A DNA stretch of 64,000 nucleotides, from contig CALXBE010000009.1 of NCBI GenBank assembly GCA_944386495.1, forward strand, positions 17,500-81,499, given 5' to 3'. This stretch comes from an uncultured Gemmiger sp. (GTDB lineage Bacteria; Bacillota; Clostridia; Oscillospirales; Ruminococcaceae). The notes under the pieces are model-generated. The model saw nothing but the letters and a program-made list of their open reading frames with translations. It was not told where the DNA came from and searched no databases. Position 1 is the stretch's first letter, and every line of letters starts with the position of its first letter. This document shows positions 34,988 through 43,558 of this stretch, one piece after another. A program made the translations under genes and the position numbers.

Positions 34988-35512
34988 ATGAGTAAAGCAG
35001 AACAATATGTAACCAGTATTCCCGATTTTCCCCAGCCCGGCATTATTTTCCGGGATGTGACCAGCGTACTCTGCCACGCAGAAGGCCTGAAAGCCGCCAT
35101 CGACGAGATGCAGGAACTGCTGGAAGGTGTGGACTTTGATGTGGTGGCCGGTCTGGAAAGCCGCGGCTTTGTCCTGGGCACCCCCATTGCCTACAACCTG
35201 CACAAGCCTTTTGTGATGGTTCGGAAGAAGGGCAAGCTTCCCCGGGCCACTGTGGAGGCCAGCTATGAACTGGAATATGGCAGTGCCACCATTGAAATGC
35301 ACAAGGATGATGTAAAGCCCGGGGACCGGGTGGTTCTCATTGACGACCTGATCGCCACCGGAGGCACTCTGGAGGCAGCAGCCAATCTGGTAGAACAGTG
35401 CGGCGGCAAAGTGGTCAAAATCGTCTGCCTGATGGAACTGGCAGGGCTAAACGGACGGGCCAAGCTGGAAGGCTATGACACCTCCTCCGTTATCGTATAC
35501 CCCGGAAAATAA
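34988..35512 (+). CDS. apt: Adenine phosphoribosyltransferase
   Basis: Salvages adenine to AMP with PRPP. The 174-residue length is standard; the PRPP loop VVLIDDLIATGGTL (about 118-131) and GLESRGFVLGTPIAY are clear. AGAGGAGAAA precedes the ATG. The NCS2 purine permease begins 48 bases downstream with no terminator between, giving an uptake-and-salvage pair. Confidence 0.96.
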   Translation: MSKAEQYVTSIPDFPQPGIIFRDVTSVLCHAEGLKAAIDEMQELLEGVDFDVVAGLESRGFVLGTPIAYNLHKPFVMVRKKGKLPRATVEASYELEYGSATIEMHKDDVKPGDRVVLIDDLIATGGTLEAAANLVEQCGGKVVKIVCLMELAGLNGRAKLEGYDTSSVIVYPGK

Positions 35513-35560
35513 CAAACCAAAATCACAAAATCAAATCACAAAGAGAGAAGGAACAAAATC

Positions 35561-36919
35561 GTGCTGGAAAAAGTTTTCAAGCTGTCCGCTCATAAGACGG
35601 ATGTAAAGACTGAAGTCATGGCCGGTATCACTACCTTTATGACTATGGCTTATATCCTGGCTGTCAACCCCAGTATTCTGTCTGCCGCCGGGATGGACCC
35701 CACTGCCGTACTTCTGGCCACCGCTCTGGCCAGCTTCATCGGCACCCTCTGCATGGCCCTTATGGCCAACCTGCCCTTTGCCCTGTCCGCAGGCATGGGC
35801 CTGAACGCTTACCTGGCTTACACAGTAGTCCTGGGCATGAACTACACCTGGCAGGTAGCTCTGCTGGCCGTTTTCCTGGAAGGTCTCATCTTCATTGTCC
35901 TCAGCCTGACCAATGTCCGTGAGGCCATCTTCAACGCCATCCCCTACACCCTGAAAAAGGGCGTATCCGTTGGCATCGGCCTGTTCATCTGCTTCATCGG
36001 CCTGCAGAACGCCGGCCTGTCTGTGGACAGCAGCACCCTGGTGACCATCACCAGCTTCACCGACAACTTCAACACCAGCGGCATCTGCGCTCTGCTGGCC
36101 GTGATCGGCATCTTCCTCACCGCCGCCCTCCACATCAAGAAGGTAAAGGGCGCCATCCTCTGGGGCATTCTGGGCACCTGGGTCCTGGGCATGATCTGCC
36201 AGGTAGTGGGTCTGTACCAGCCCGACTATGTATCCTACTTCAGCCTCTTCCCCACCTTCGCCATCACCGACTTCTCCAAGCTGGGTGAGACCTTCGGTCA
36301 GTGCTTCAATGTGGACTTCTCCTCTGTGGGAATCCTCAACTTCATTGTGGTGGTGTTCAGCTTCCTGTTTGTGGATATCTTTGATACCCTGGGCACTCTC
36401 ATTGGTGTAGCCACCAAGGCCGACATGCTGGACGAGGAAGGCCACCTGCCCGGAATCAAGCCCGCCCTGCTGTCTGACGCTATTGCCACCTCCGCAGGCG
36501 CTGTGCTGGGCACTTCCACCACTACCACCTTTGTAGAGTCCGCTTCCGGTGTTGCTGCCGGCGGCCGCACCGGCCTCACCGCCGCCGTGACCGGTCTGCT
36601 CTTCCTGGTAAGCACCCTGTTTGCCCCCATCTTCACCGCCATCCCCAGCTTTGCCACCGCCCCTGCCCTGATCATGGTTGGTTACCTGATGGTATCCACC
36701 GTTACCACCATCAGCTTTGACGATGAGCACGCTGTGGAAGCCATCCCTGCCTACCTGGCCATCATTGCCATGCCTCTGTTCTACAGCATCAGCGAAGGCA
36801 TCGCCCTGGGAATCATCAGCTATGTGGTTCTCCACCTGGTCACCGGCAAGGCCAAAAAAGTCAACGCCCTCATGTATGTGCTGGCGGTGCTCTTTGTTCT
36901 GAAATACATCTTTCTGTAA
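35561..36919 (+). CDS. NCS2 family purine permease (AzgA/PbuG-like)
   Basis: Proton-coupled importer of hypoxanthine, guanine and/or adenine. The 452-residue protein has the 14-helix pattern with MAYILAVNPSILSAAGMDP, the motif DIFDTLGTLIGVA, and VLGTSTTTTFVESASGVAAG typical of the AzgA clade. The start is GTG, with AGAGAAGGAAC upstream. Coupled to apt in the same transcript, which supports adenine/hypoxanthine as the cargo. Confidence 0.93.
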   Translation: MLEKVFKLSAHKTDVKTEVMAGITTFMTMAYILAVNPSILSAAGMDPTAVLLATALASFIGTLCMALMANLPFALSAGMGLNAYLAYTVVLGMNYTWQVALLAVFLEGLIFIVLSLTNVREAIFNAIPYTLKKGVSVGIGLFICFIGLQNAGLSVDSSTLVTITSFTDNFNTSGICALLAVIGIFLTAALHIKKVKGAILWGILGTWVLGMICQVVGLYQPDYVSYFSLFPTFAITDFSKLGETFGQCFNVDFSSVGILNFIVVVFSFLFVDIFDTLGTLIGVATKADMLDEEGHLPGIKPALLSDAIATSAGAVLGTSTTTTFVESASGVAAGGRTGLTAAVTGLLFLVSTLFAPIFTAIPSFATAPALIMVGYLMVSTVTTISFDDEHAVEAIPAYLAIIAMPLFYSISEGIALGIISYVVLHLVTGKAKKVNALMYVLAVLFVLKYIFL

Positions 36920-36929
36920 AAAATCTCTG

Positions 36930-36964
36930 GAAAGCCGGGAGCCTTCTCCCGGCTTTCTTTTTTG
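36930..36964 (+). terminator. Terminator of apt-permease operon
   Basis: GAAAGCCGGGAG / CTCCCGGCTTTC followed by TTTTTT. Confidence 0.9.
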
Positions 36965-36968
36965 GTTG

Positions 36969-36997
36969 TTGCTTTTTTCCCGCCGCCCCGGTATAAT
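36969..36997 (+). promoter_or_regulatory. Promoter of luxS-mtnN
   Basis: TTGCTT, 17 bases, consensus TATAAT. Leader of under 40 bases, so there is no SAM or SAH riboswitch. Confidence 0.65.
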
Positions 36998-37031
36998 GGG
37001 GAGAAATATCTGATTTGAAAGGAGCTTTCCT

Positions 37032-37493
37032 TTGGAACGCATTACCAGTTTTACCGTAGACCATGACCTTCTGGAGCCCGGCATTTACATCAGCCGGGTG
37101 GACGGAGACATTACCACCTACGATCTTCGCACCCGGAAACCCAATGCCGGGGATTATATGGACAACCTGACCATGCATAGTTTGGAGCATATGATGGCCA
37201 CCTATCTGCGGAACTCCTCCATCAAGGAAAACATCATCTACTTCGGGCCCATGGGCTGCCAGACCGGATTCTATCTTCTGGTCCGGAACGCCCGCCACGG
37301 CCAGGTGCGGGATGTTCTCATCCAACTGCTGGAAACCATTCTCTCCTACCAGGGTCCGGTATTCGGAGCCAGCGCCAAAGAGTGCGGCAACTATAAGAAT
37401 CTGGACCTGGAAGCTGCCAAGGCTGAGTGTCGGAAGTATCTCTCTGTCCTGCGGGCCAACCCCAACCCGGATTTCCGGTACAAGGAGGGCTGA
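37032..37493 (+). CDS. luxS: S-ribosylhomocysteine lyase (AI-2 synthase)
   Basis: Splits S-ribosylhomocysteine to homocysteine and DPD, the AI-2 precursor. The 153-residue protein has the metal site H49-x3-H53 (HSLEH) with C118 (AKECGN) and the catalytic C76 in GPMGCQTG. Translation starts at TTG, supported by AAAGGAG eight bases upstream and by the family N-terminus MERITSFTVDH. mtnN follows after three bases. Confidence 0.97.
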   Translation: MERITSFTVDHDLLEPGIYISRVDGDITTYDLRTRKPNAGDYMDNLTMHSLEHMMATYLRNSSIKENIIYFGPMGCQTGFYLLVRNARHGQVRDVLIQLLETILSYQGPVFGASAKECGNYKNLDLEAAKAECRKYLSVLRANPNPDFRYKEG

Positions 37494-37496
37494 GAA

Positions 37497-38192
37497 ATGA
37501 TCGGTGTCATCGGTGCCATGAAAATGGAGGTCGAAGGTTTGAAGGCTCTGCTGGAGAGCCCTGAGACCACCACCATCAGCGGAATTGAATTTGTCACCGG
37601 AAAGCTGAACGGCACCGAAGTGGTGCTGGCTGTCTGCGGTGTAGGCAAGGTTTTTGCCGCTCTCTGCGCCCAGACCCTCTGCCTGAAGTTTCCCGTCAAG
37701 GCCATCCTCAACACCGGCGTTGCAGGGACCCTCTGCCCTCAGCTGGGAATCGGGGATGTAGCCATTGCCCGGGATGTAGTCCAGCACGACATGGACACCA
37801 GCGGTCTTGGTGACCCGGTAGGAATGATTTCCGGACCCAACATCATCCACATTCCTGCGGGAGAATCTCTGGTGGAGGCCATTCAGCAGGCCGCCGGGGA
37901 GATGGGCCTTTCCACCCACACCGGCACCATTGCCACCGGGGACCAGTTCCTCTGCGAGGCAGGGCGTAAGGAATGGATTCACCAGACCTTCGGCGCCATT
38001 GCCGGGGAAATGGAGGGCGGCAGCATCGGGCAGGTCTGCTTTACCAACGGCATTCCCTTTGGGGTTATCCGGGTCATCAGTGATGATGCCGACGGAAACG
38101 CCCCTCAGGACTTCCCCGCCTTTGCCGCCAAGGCTGCTTCCACCAGCGTAGCCCTCACCGCACGAGTGGTGGAGCTGCTGGGAAATCAGTAA
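37497..38192 (+). CDS. mtnN: 5'-methylthioadenosine/S-adenosylhomocysteine nucleosidase
   Basis: Removes adenine from SAH and MTA, giving the substrate of LuxS. The 231-residue protein has the N-terminal IGVIGAMKMEVEGLK, the NTGVAGTL segment, GDQFLC and the catalytic aspartate in RVISDDADGNAP. Co-translated with luxS in an efficient two-step SAH recycling operon; the adenine released could feed the nearby apt. Confidence 0.96.
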   Translation: MIGVIGAMKMEVEGLKALLESPETTTISGIEFVTGKLNGTEVVLAVCGVGKVFAALCAQTLCLKFPVKAILNTGVAGTLCPQLGIGDVAIARDVVQHDMDTSGLGDPVGMISGPNIIHIPAGESLVEAIQQAAGEMGLSTHTGTIATGDQFLCEAGRKEWIHQTFGAIAGEMEGGSIGQVCFTNGIPFGVIRVISDDADGNAPQDFPAFAAKAASTSVALTARVVELLGNQ

Positions 38193-38209
38193 TCTTTGAT
38201 TATACTAAA

Positions 38210-38256
38210 ACATACCGCCCCGGCAGAATTTTCTCTGCCGGGGCGGTACCTTTTTT
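38210..38256. terminator. Bidirectional terminator between mtnN and the phosphoesterase gene
   Basis: ACCGCCCCGGCAGA / TCTGCCGGGGCGGT, then CCTTTTTT on the plus side. Confidence 0.9.
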
Positions 38257-39112
38257 ATGATTGAGTATGGAGCACTGCCAGCACCAGCTGGGGCTGGTTG
38301 TTGAATCGTACCGGGATGATGCTGTTCCCCACCCCACGGCTGACCACCATGGTGGTGGACTTCTGCCGGAAAACTCCTGCATCATACTGAGGAAGCAGTC
38401 CCTGGTCCGGGGCAGCCAGTCCCCCCACCAGGGGAAGGCGGAACTGTCCTCCATGGGCATGACCGGAAAAGACCAACCCCAGCTTTTCCTCCCCGTAGAG
38501 GGAAATCTGTTCCGGGCGATGAGAAAGAAGAAGGGTAAACAGTCCCTCTCCCCCATCCAAAGCCTGGTCGATTCGGCGGCGGAGAGTCTCTGTCTCAGTT
38601 TCTCCCTTTTCCCTCTCCCCGAACCGGGGGTCCTCCACCCCCATGATCCAGATGGATTCCTCCCCCCGGGTATAAGGCAGTCCCTGGTTATGAAGGGGTA
38701 TCACGCCACGGTCCATCAGACCTTTTTCAAAGGCGGCGTATTCATCCTCATCCAGGCGGCCCTCATGGTTGCCGGGCACATAATAACAGGGAGCCACGGC
38801 CGCCGCCTGTTCTGCCAGGTCAAGGGCCAGGTCAGGGCGGGTATTTCTGGAATCCACCATATCTCCCGTAAAGAGAATCAGGTCGGGGGCCGTCTGGCGG
38901 ATGGCTTCCATAAGCCGGGCATTTTCTTTTCCGTAAACTGCATTGTGCAGGTCAGATATCTGAAGCACCCGCAGTCCTTCAAAGGAATGGGGAAGTCCTT
39001 CCAGGTACAGGTCATACCGGGTGGTCTCCAAAGTAAAGTTTCCCCAGCCCATCCAGCCCAGGAAAAGCACCAGCACCGCCAGGGCCAAAACCAGCCTTTT
39101 CCTTTTGGTCAT
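38255..39112 (-). CDS. Membrane-anchored metallophosphoesterase (YkuE/YaeI-like)
   Basis: Calcineurin-type phosphoesterase with one N-terminal membrane helix (6-24), so the catalytic domain is outside. Metal motifs in order: QISDLHNA (D54, H56), FTGDMVDS, PGNHEGR, LSHRP and FSGHAHGGQ. Related enzymes hydrolyse the pyrophosphate of lipid A precursors or undecaprenyl-linked compounds; the substrate here is unknown. The ATG overlaps the tcdA stop. Confidence 0.9.
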   Translation of the reverse strand: MTKRKRLVLALAVLVLFLGWMGWGNFTLETTRYDLYLEGLPHSFEGLRVLQISDLHNAVYGKENARLMEAIRQTAPDLILFTGDMVDSRNTRPDLALDLAEQAAAVAPCYYVPGNHEGRLDEDEYAAFEKGLMDRGVIPLHNQGLPYTRGEESIWIMGVEDPRFGEREKGETETETLRRRIDQALDGGEGLFTLLLSHRPEQISLYGEEKLGLVFSGHAHGGQFRLPLVGGLAAPDQGLLPQYDAGVFRQKSTTMVVSRGVGNSIIPVRFNNQPQLVLAVLHTQS

Positions 39113-39843
39113 GGGGTTTCCTTTCGGGCAGTCAGGTCCTTGATGACCTCTCCTGCCAGAATCAGCCCCGCCACGCTGGGCACAAAGGCCACACTCCCGG
39201 GCAGGCTCCGCCGCTGGCCGGGGTCCTCCCCGGTGGCAGCCTTATGGGTCACCGGCTCCTCGGTGGAGTAGACCACCTTGAGGTGATGGATTCCCTTTTT
39301 CCGCAGCTGGGTCCGCATGGCACGGGCCAGAGGGCAGACGGTGGTTTTGGACAGGTCCGTCACCTGAAAGCGGGTGGGGTCCAGCTTGTTTCCCGCCCCC
39401 ATGCAGCTGATGATGGGTGTTCCCGCCTCCTTGGCCTGGACAGCCAGCTGGACCTTTCCCGCCACCGTATCAATGGCATCCACCACATAGTCGTACTGGG
39501 TAAAGTCAAACTGTTCCGCTGTCTCGGGCAGGTAGAAGCATTCCCAGGTCCGGACCTTTATCTCCGGGTTGATGTCCAGGCAGCGGGCTTTCGCCACCTC
39601 CACCTTGGACATTCCCAGGGTGGAGTGAAGGGCCAGTATCTGCCGGTTCAGGTTGGTCAGGCTGACCCGGTCCATATCAATCAGGTCCAGGGCTCCCACT
39701 CCGCTGCGGGCCAGGGCTTCCACTGCATAGCCTCCGACGCCCCCTACTCCGAACACTGCCACCCGGCTGTTTTGCAAAACATTCATTCCCTCTTCCCCCA
39801 AAAGCAGGGCGGAGCGGGAAAACTGGTCAGCTGGTTGTGCCAT
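39109..39843 (-). CDS. tcdA: tRNA threonylcarbamoyladenosine dehydratase
   Basis: E1-like enzyme that cyclises t6A37 of tRNA to ct6A with ATP. The 244-residue protein shows the nucleotide-binding VAVFGVGGVGGYAVEALARSG, then DxDxV as DLIDMDRVSLTNLNRQ, and DAIDTVAGK. A sulphur-carrier role (ThiF/MoeB) is less likely because the zinc CxxC pairs are absent. Follows the tRNA-Arg terminator. Confidence 0.92.
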   Translation of the reverse strand: MAQPADQFSRSALLLGEEGMNVLQNSRVAVFGVGGVGGYAVEALARSGVGALDLIDMDRVSLTNLNRQILALHSTLGMSKVEVAKARCLDINPEIKVRTWECFYLPETAEQFDFTQYDYVVDAIDTVAGKVQLAVQAKEAGTPIISCMGAGNKLDPTRFQVTDLSKTTVCPLARAMRTQLRKKGIHHLKVVYSTEEPVTHKAATGEDPGQRRSLPGSVAFVPSVAGLILAGEVIKDLTARKETP

Positions 39844-39872
39844 TTTCAGGTTCCTCGTTTCATAATAATAAA

Positions 39873-39907
39873 AAACAGCCCAGGTCTTTCAGAGACCTGG
39901 GCTGTTT
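39873..39907 (-). terminator. Terminator of tRNA-Arg
   Basis: AACAGCCCAGGTCT / AGACCTGGGCTGTT, starting right at the CCA end and followed by TTTTTATTATTATG on the minus strand. Confidence 0.9.
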
Positions 39908-39981
39908 GGCACCCCCTGGGGGAATCGAACCCTCAACTAGCCCTTAGGAGGGGCTTGTTATATCCATTTAACTAAGGAGGC
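39907..39981 (-). tRNA. tRNA-Arg (anticodon CCU)
   Basis: Acceptor GCCTCCT with AGGGGGT, anticodon stem AGCCC/GGGCT with loop CTCCTAA giving CCU, T-arm with GGTTCGATTCC, discriminator G and encoded CCA. Reads AGG. Confidence 0.95.
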
Positions 39982-40021
39982 AGAGCCAAACCGGCGCCAT
40001 CGGGCGACCGGGTCTTTTGGT

Positions 40022-40050
40022 ATTATACCCTACCCCCGGTGGAAATGCAA
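40022..40050 (-). promoter_or_regulatory. Promoter of tRNA-Arg
   Basis: TTGCAT, 17 bases, consensus TATAAT on the minus strand, about 40 bases before the tRNA. Confidence 0.6.
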
Positions 40051-40153
40051 GCCGGGGGGCTATCCCTGTCCTGTCCCGGCAAAAAATTTCAGGGATATGT
40101 TTATTCCCCGGATTTCTGGCAATCCTAAGGGCAGGAAGGAGGGTTGGTTCTCA

Positions 40154-40363
40154 ATGAATATCTACCACAAGATCATCCTGGCCATTCTCATTGTGGGAGG
40201 TCTGAACTGGGGCATTTACGGCCTGTTCACCTTCGACTGTGTAGGCTGGTTGTTCGGCGGCAGTACCTCTTTGCTGTCCCGGATCGTGTTTGTACTGGTA
40301 GGCGCAGCTGCTGTGCTGGGTATCACCGGCCTGTTTGCCGCCGACCGCACCAAGGGAGAGTGA
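40154..40363 (+). CDS. DUF378 family small membrane protein
   Basis: A 69-residue protein with two membrane helices. The pattern IVGGLNWGIYGLFTFD near the N-terminus and the second helix VFVLVGAAAVLGIT are typical of DUF378 (YuzA-like), a widespread family without known function. ATG chosen after GAAGGAGGG. Stands alone with its own terminator. Confidence 0.88.
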   Translation: MNIYHKIILAILIVGGLNWGIYGLFTFDCVGWLFGGSTSLLSRIVFVLVGAAAVLGITGLFAADRTKGE

Positions 40364-40375
40364 GGACCCTCCCCT

Positions 40376-40412
40376 GCAGTCTGCTCCCTTTCGGGGGCAG
40401 GCTGCTTTTTTT
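40376..40412 (+). terminator. Terminator of the DUF378 gene
   Basis: GCAGTCTGC.. / ..GCAGGCTGC stem followed by TTTTTTT. Confidence 0.75.
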
Positions 40413-41562
40413 ATCTTCCGAACAGCCTGCCCTTATTTCTGCTCATTACCGACAGCACCAGACCCGCGGACAGATACCCCATCCAGGTGCTGGTCCCCCC
40501 CGCAGAGAAGAAAGGCAGGGTCACCCCCACCACCGGAAGGAGCCGCAGGTTCATTCCCACATTCAAGGTGGTCTGGACCAGAAGCATCCCGAACACTCCC
40601 ATGCAGATTCCCCTTCCGGCCCGGTCCTCCGCCTGACCGGCCACTGCCAAGGCCCCGCCCATGATTCCAAACAGCAGTCCCAGTATCAGGGCGCAGCCAA
40701 AAAAGCCCAGGCATTCCCCCAGGTAGGAAAAGATAAAGTCATTCCAGGCGTAAGGGATATAGGTGTGGGAGGAGGAGAAAAGGCCTTCGCCCCAGAGTCG
40801 TCCCGCACCAATGGCCATTACTCCTTTGTCCTGCTGGTAGGCGTATGCCTGGTAAGCCGGGTCTTCCGGGTAAAACAGGGCCAGTATCCGGGCCATCTGG
40901 TAGCTTTTCAAAAGCCGGTCTCCCCAGAGGGTAAAGGCCACCGCCCCCGCAGTGGAAGCCAGGGCTGCCCCTCCCAGAATGTATTTCCAGGAAAGGCCTG
41001 CCCCAAACAGCATAATAAGGCCCGCTCCCACGAACACCAGTGCGGTCCCGTCATCCCCCTGGAAATGGATGAGCGCTACCGGAACCGCCAGATGGGCCAG
41101 CAGTCCTGCCAGGACCGCCGGGCGGTTGAGGCGGTTTTCTGCCCACTCCAGGTGAGCGCTGAAGGAAAGAAGGAATCCCACCTTTGCCAGTTCCGAGGGC
41201 TGAAAGCTGTAAGGGCCCAGCCGGTACCAGCCGTAGTTGCCGGTCCCACCCACATCGTAGCCGATGGTGAGAGGTCCTAAACTCACATTATGGAGCACCA
41301 AAGTAGGAAGCACCAGCGCCCAGAGGCCGAAGGTATAGACCGGCCAGAATCGGATGAGCTGGCGGTAGTCCACTTTGGACACCAGCCAGGCCATTCCAAG
41401 ACCGGTGAGGGCAGCCACCCCCTGGGTCAGCGCCTTGGAGTAGCCATTCAGCTGATCTGCCCCCAATGACAGCAGCCCCAGCACGCTGATGGCAGAGCAG
41501 CTGCCACAAAGGGCAAGGTAAATTCCTGCCCCGTTTTTTAAGCCCGTCTTGATGTTTTTCAT
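40411..41562 (-). CDS. FtsW/RodA/SpoVE family (SEDS) protein
   Basis: Polytopic SEDS glycosyltransferase that polymerises lipid II into glycan strands. The 383-residue protein has ten or so helices, FQPSELAKVGFLL as the SEDS signature, a catalytic-type aspartate in IHFQGDDGTALVF, and the C-terminal LLPVVGVTLPFFSAGGTS. It is closer to RodA in length than to FtsW. No penicillin-binding protein or MreBCD gene is next to it. AAAGGAGGATGAG precedes the ATG. Confidence 0.9.
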   Translation of the reverse strand: MKNIKTGLKNGAGIYLALCGSCSAISVLGLLSLGADQLNGYSKALTQGVAALTGLGMAWLVSKVDYRQLIRFWPVYTFGLWALVLPTLVLHNVSLGPLTIGYDVGGTGNYGWYRLGPYSFQPSELAKVGFLLSFSAHLEWAENRLNRPAVLAGLLAHLAVPVALIHFQGDDGTALVFVGAGLIMLFGAGLSWKYILGGAALASTAGAVAFTLWGDRLLKSYQMARILALFYPEDPAYQAYAYQQDKGVMAIGAGRLWGEGLFSSSHTYIPYAWNDFIFSYLGECLGFFGCALILGLLFGIMGGALAVAGQAEDRAGRGICMGVFGMLLVQTTLNVGMNLRLLPVVGVTLPFFSAGGTSTWMGYLSAGLVLSVMSRNKGRLFGR

Positions 41563-41638
41563 GGCTTCTCATCCTCCTTTTCATACAGTATGCCCAGGAA
41601 TTCTGAAAAACCCGGAGGGATCATCGTCCTTCCGGCAG

Positions 41639-41667
41639 TTGAAATTTTTTCTGCCTTATACTATAAT
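41639..41667 (+). promoter_or_regulatory. Promoter of tsaE-tsaB
   Basis: TTGAAA, 17 bases, consensus TATAAT. Confidence 0.7.
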
Positions 41668-41704
41668 AGGCATTGGTTATGACTAAAAGAAGGGAGCGGG
41701 GTTT

Positions 41705-42130
41705 ATGGCCAGCTATCTTACCACCAGTCGTGAAGAAACGGTGGCATTGGGCCGCCGTCTGGCAGCCATCCTCTCCCCCGGCAGTCTAGTGACCTTTACA
41801 GGGGGTCTGGGCGCCGGCAAGACCGCTTTCTGCCAGGGGCTGGCAGAAGGACTGGGCTGCACCGATCCGGTGAGCAGTCCCACCTTTGCCATTGTAAACT
41901 ATTACCGTGGTCCTCAGCCCATGGCTCACTTTGACCTGTACCGTATCTCCACCGAGCAGGATCTGGCTGCCGCCGGGTTTTATGATTACCTGGATCAGGG
42001 CGCCGTTGTGGCTGCGGAGTGGAGCGAAAATCTGGCTGATCTGCTGGCTCTGGAGCACCCCATTCAGGTGGATATCCAACACAAGGACGAAAACAGCCGG
42101 CTTATCACCATTACGGGAGGTGCCATATGA
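41705..42130 (+). CDS. tsaE: tRNA threonylcarbamoyladenosine biosynthesis ATPase TsaE
   Basis: ATPase that drives turnover of the TsaB-TsaD complex in t6A37 synthesis. The 141-residue protein has Walker A TGGLGAGKTAF (about residues 36-46), SSPTFAIVNYY and the HFDLYRI segment. Its stop overlaps the tsaB start by four bases. GGGAGCGGGG lies before the ATG. Confidence 0.95.
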   Translation: MASYLTTSREETVALGRRLAAILSPGSLVTFTGGLGAGKTAFCQGLAEGLGCTDPVSSPTFAIVNYYRGPQPMAHFDLYRISTEQDLAAAGFYDYLDQGAVVAAEWSENLADLLALEHPIQVDIQHKDENSRLITITGGAI

Positions 42131-42816
42131 TTTGTATGGGGGTTGATTCCTCCGGAAAAACTGCAGCTGTAGCCCTTATGCAGGATGAGAAAGTCCTGTA
42201 TGAGGAATTCATAAATGCAGGGCTGACCCACAGCCAGACCCTTCTGCCCATGATGGCCCGGGCTCTGGACTGCACCGGTCTCTCCCCTGCTCAGATAGAT
42301 CTTTATGCCGTCAGCGCCGGCCCCGGCAGCTTTACGGGGCTTCGGATCGGTCTGGCCGCCGTGAAAGGAATGGCCCAGCCCTTTTCCACACCCTGCGCCG
42401 GAGTCTCCACCCTGGAAGCCCTGGCCTGGAATGTTGCCTGTGAGGGAACTGTGGTATCGGTTCTGGATGCCCGCCGGGGGGAAGTTTACTGGGCTGCCTT
42501 TGACGGGCTTACCCACCACAGGCTGACCCCTGATGCCGCCGCTCCGGTGACGGAGTTGGGGAATTTTTTGGGAAACTGCAAAAAACCTGTTTTTTTTGTT
42601 GGTGACGGAGCAGATTTGTGTTATAATAGGTACGATAATCTTTCGGATATTATCCATCTGCCCCAGTCTTTATCTCTTCCCAGAGGCTCCGGCCTTTGTC
42701 TGGCCGGAATGGAACTGCACCGCCGGGGGGAAAGCGTTCACCCTGCCCTGCTGGTTCCCAATTACCTTCGGCTGAGTCAGGCCGAACGGGAGCGTGCTGC
42801 TCGCCTCGGGCAGTAG
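42127..42816 (+). CDS. tsaB: tRNA threonylcarbamoyladenosine biosynthesis protein TsaB
   Basis: Inactive ASKHA-fold partner of TsaD, needed for t6A37. The N-terminal GVDSSGKTAAVALM, the GPGSFTGLRIGLAAVKGMA motif (about 62-80) and LDARRGEVYWA are clear. The 229-residue length is normal. The partner tsaD is at 58.6 kb in this window. An internal promoter for upp lies within its last third. Confidence 0.94.
   Translation: MICMGVDSSGKTAAVALMQDEKVLYEEFINAGLTHSQTLLPMMARALDCTGLSPAQIDLYAVSAGPGSFTGLRIGLAAVKGMAQPFSTPCAGVSTLEALAWNVACEGTVVSVLDARRGEVYWAAFDGLTHHRLTPDAAAPVTELGNFLGNCKKPVFFVGDGADLCYNRYDNLSDIIHLPQSLSLPRGSGLCLAGMELHRRGESVHPALLVPNYLRLSQAERERAARLGQ
42599..42627 (+). promoter_or_regulatory. Internal promoter in tsaB, probably for upp
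   Basis: TTGGTG, 17 bases, consensus TATAAT, preceded by an AT-rich stretch with a run of eight T inside an otherwise GC-rich gene. Confidence 0.55.
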
Positions 42817-42889
42817 TTGATTGGAAAGTCGGGCCACGGCCCTTGTTTTTGAAGATTGCATTTTACATAAGTGATAGGAGTGTACTATT

Positions 42890-43519
42890 ATGAGCGAACC
42901 CATGATCGTAAGCCATCCTCTTCTTCAGCACAAGATCAGCCTGCTGCGGGATAAGAGCACCGGCACCAAAGAGTTCCGGGACCTGGTAGGCGAGATTGCC
43001 ACTCTGCTTTGCTACGAAGCAACCCGCGATCTGCCCACCGAGGAGGTTGAGATCGAAACCCCCATCGCCGTTGCAAAGACCAAGGTCCTTGCCGGCCGCA
43101 AGCTGGCTCTGGTCCCCATTCTCCGGGCTGGCCTGGGCATGGTGGACGGAATGCTGAGCCTTATCCCCGCTGCCAAGGTTGGTCACATCGGCCTTTACCG
43201 GGACGAGACCACTCTGGAGCCTGTGGAATATTACTGCAAGCTGCCCAGCGACATTGCTGAGCGTGAAGTGATCGTTCTTGACCCCATGCTGGCTACCGGC
43301 GGCAGCGCCAGCGATGCTGTTGCCCAGATCAAGAAGCATGGTGCCAAGCACATCAAATTCATTGGCCTGATTGCCGCTCCCGAAGGACTGAAGGCTCTTC
43401 ACGAGGCTCATCCCGATGTGGACATTTATGTGGCACAGCTGGACGACAAGCTGAACGAGAACGGTTACATCGTTCCCGGACTGGGTGATGCCGGAGACCG
43501 CATTTTCGGCACCAAGTAA
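42890..43519 (+). CDS. upp: Uracil phosphoribosyltransferase
   Basis: Converts uracil and PRPP to UMP. The 209-residue length is standard; [14 protein letters not shown] (about 79-92), the PRPP loop [14 protein letters not shown] (about 125-138) and the uracil-binding [12 protein letters not shown] near the C-terminus are diagnostic. ATAGGAG precedes the ATG. Strongly biased codon use suggests high expression. Confidence 0.97.
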   Translation: MSEPMIVSHPLLQHKISLLRDKSTGTKEFRDLVGEIATLLCYEATRDLPTEEVEIETPIAVAKTKVLAGRKLALVPILRAGLGMVDGMLSLIPAAKVGHIGLYRDETTLEPVEYYCKLPSDIAEREVIVLDPMLATGGSASDAVAQIKKHGAKHIKFIGLIAAPEGLKALHEAHPDVDIYVAQLDDKLNENGYIVPGLGDAGDRIFGTK

Positions 43520-43558
43520 TTCTGACATTATTATTTTTCAAGTAAGGATGTGAAGCGT

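Noticed and set aside
37000-37031. SAM or SAH riboswitch before luxS
   Set aside because: The leader from the mapped promoter pattern is under 40 bases, too short for either class.
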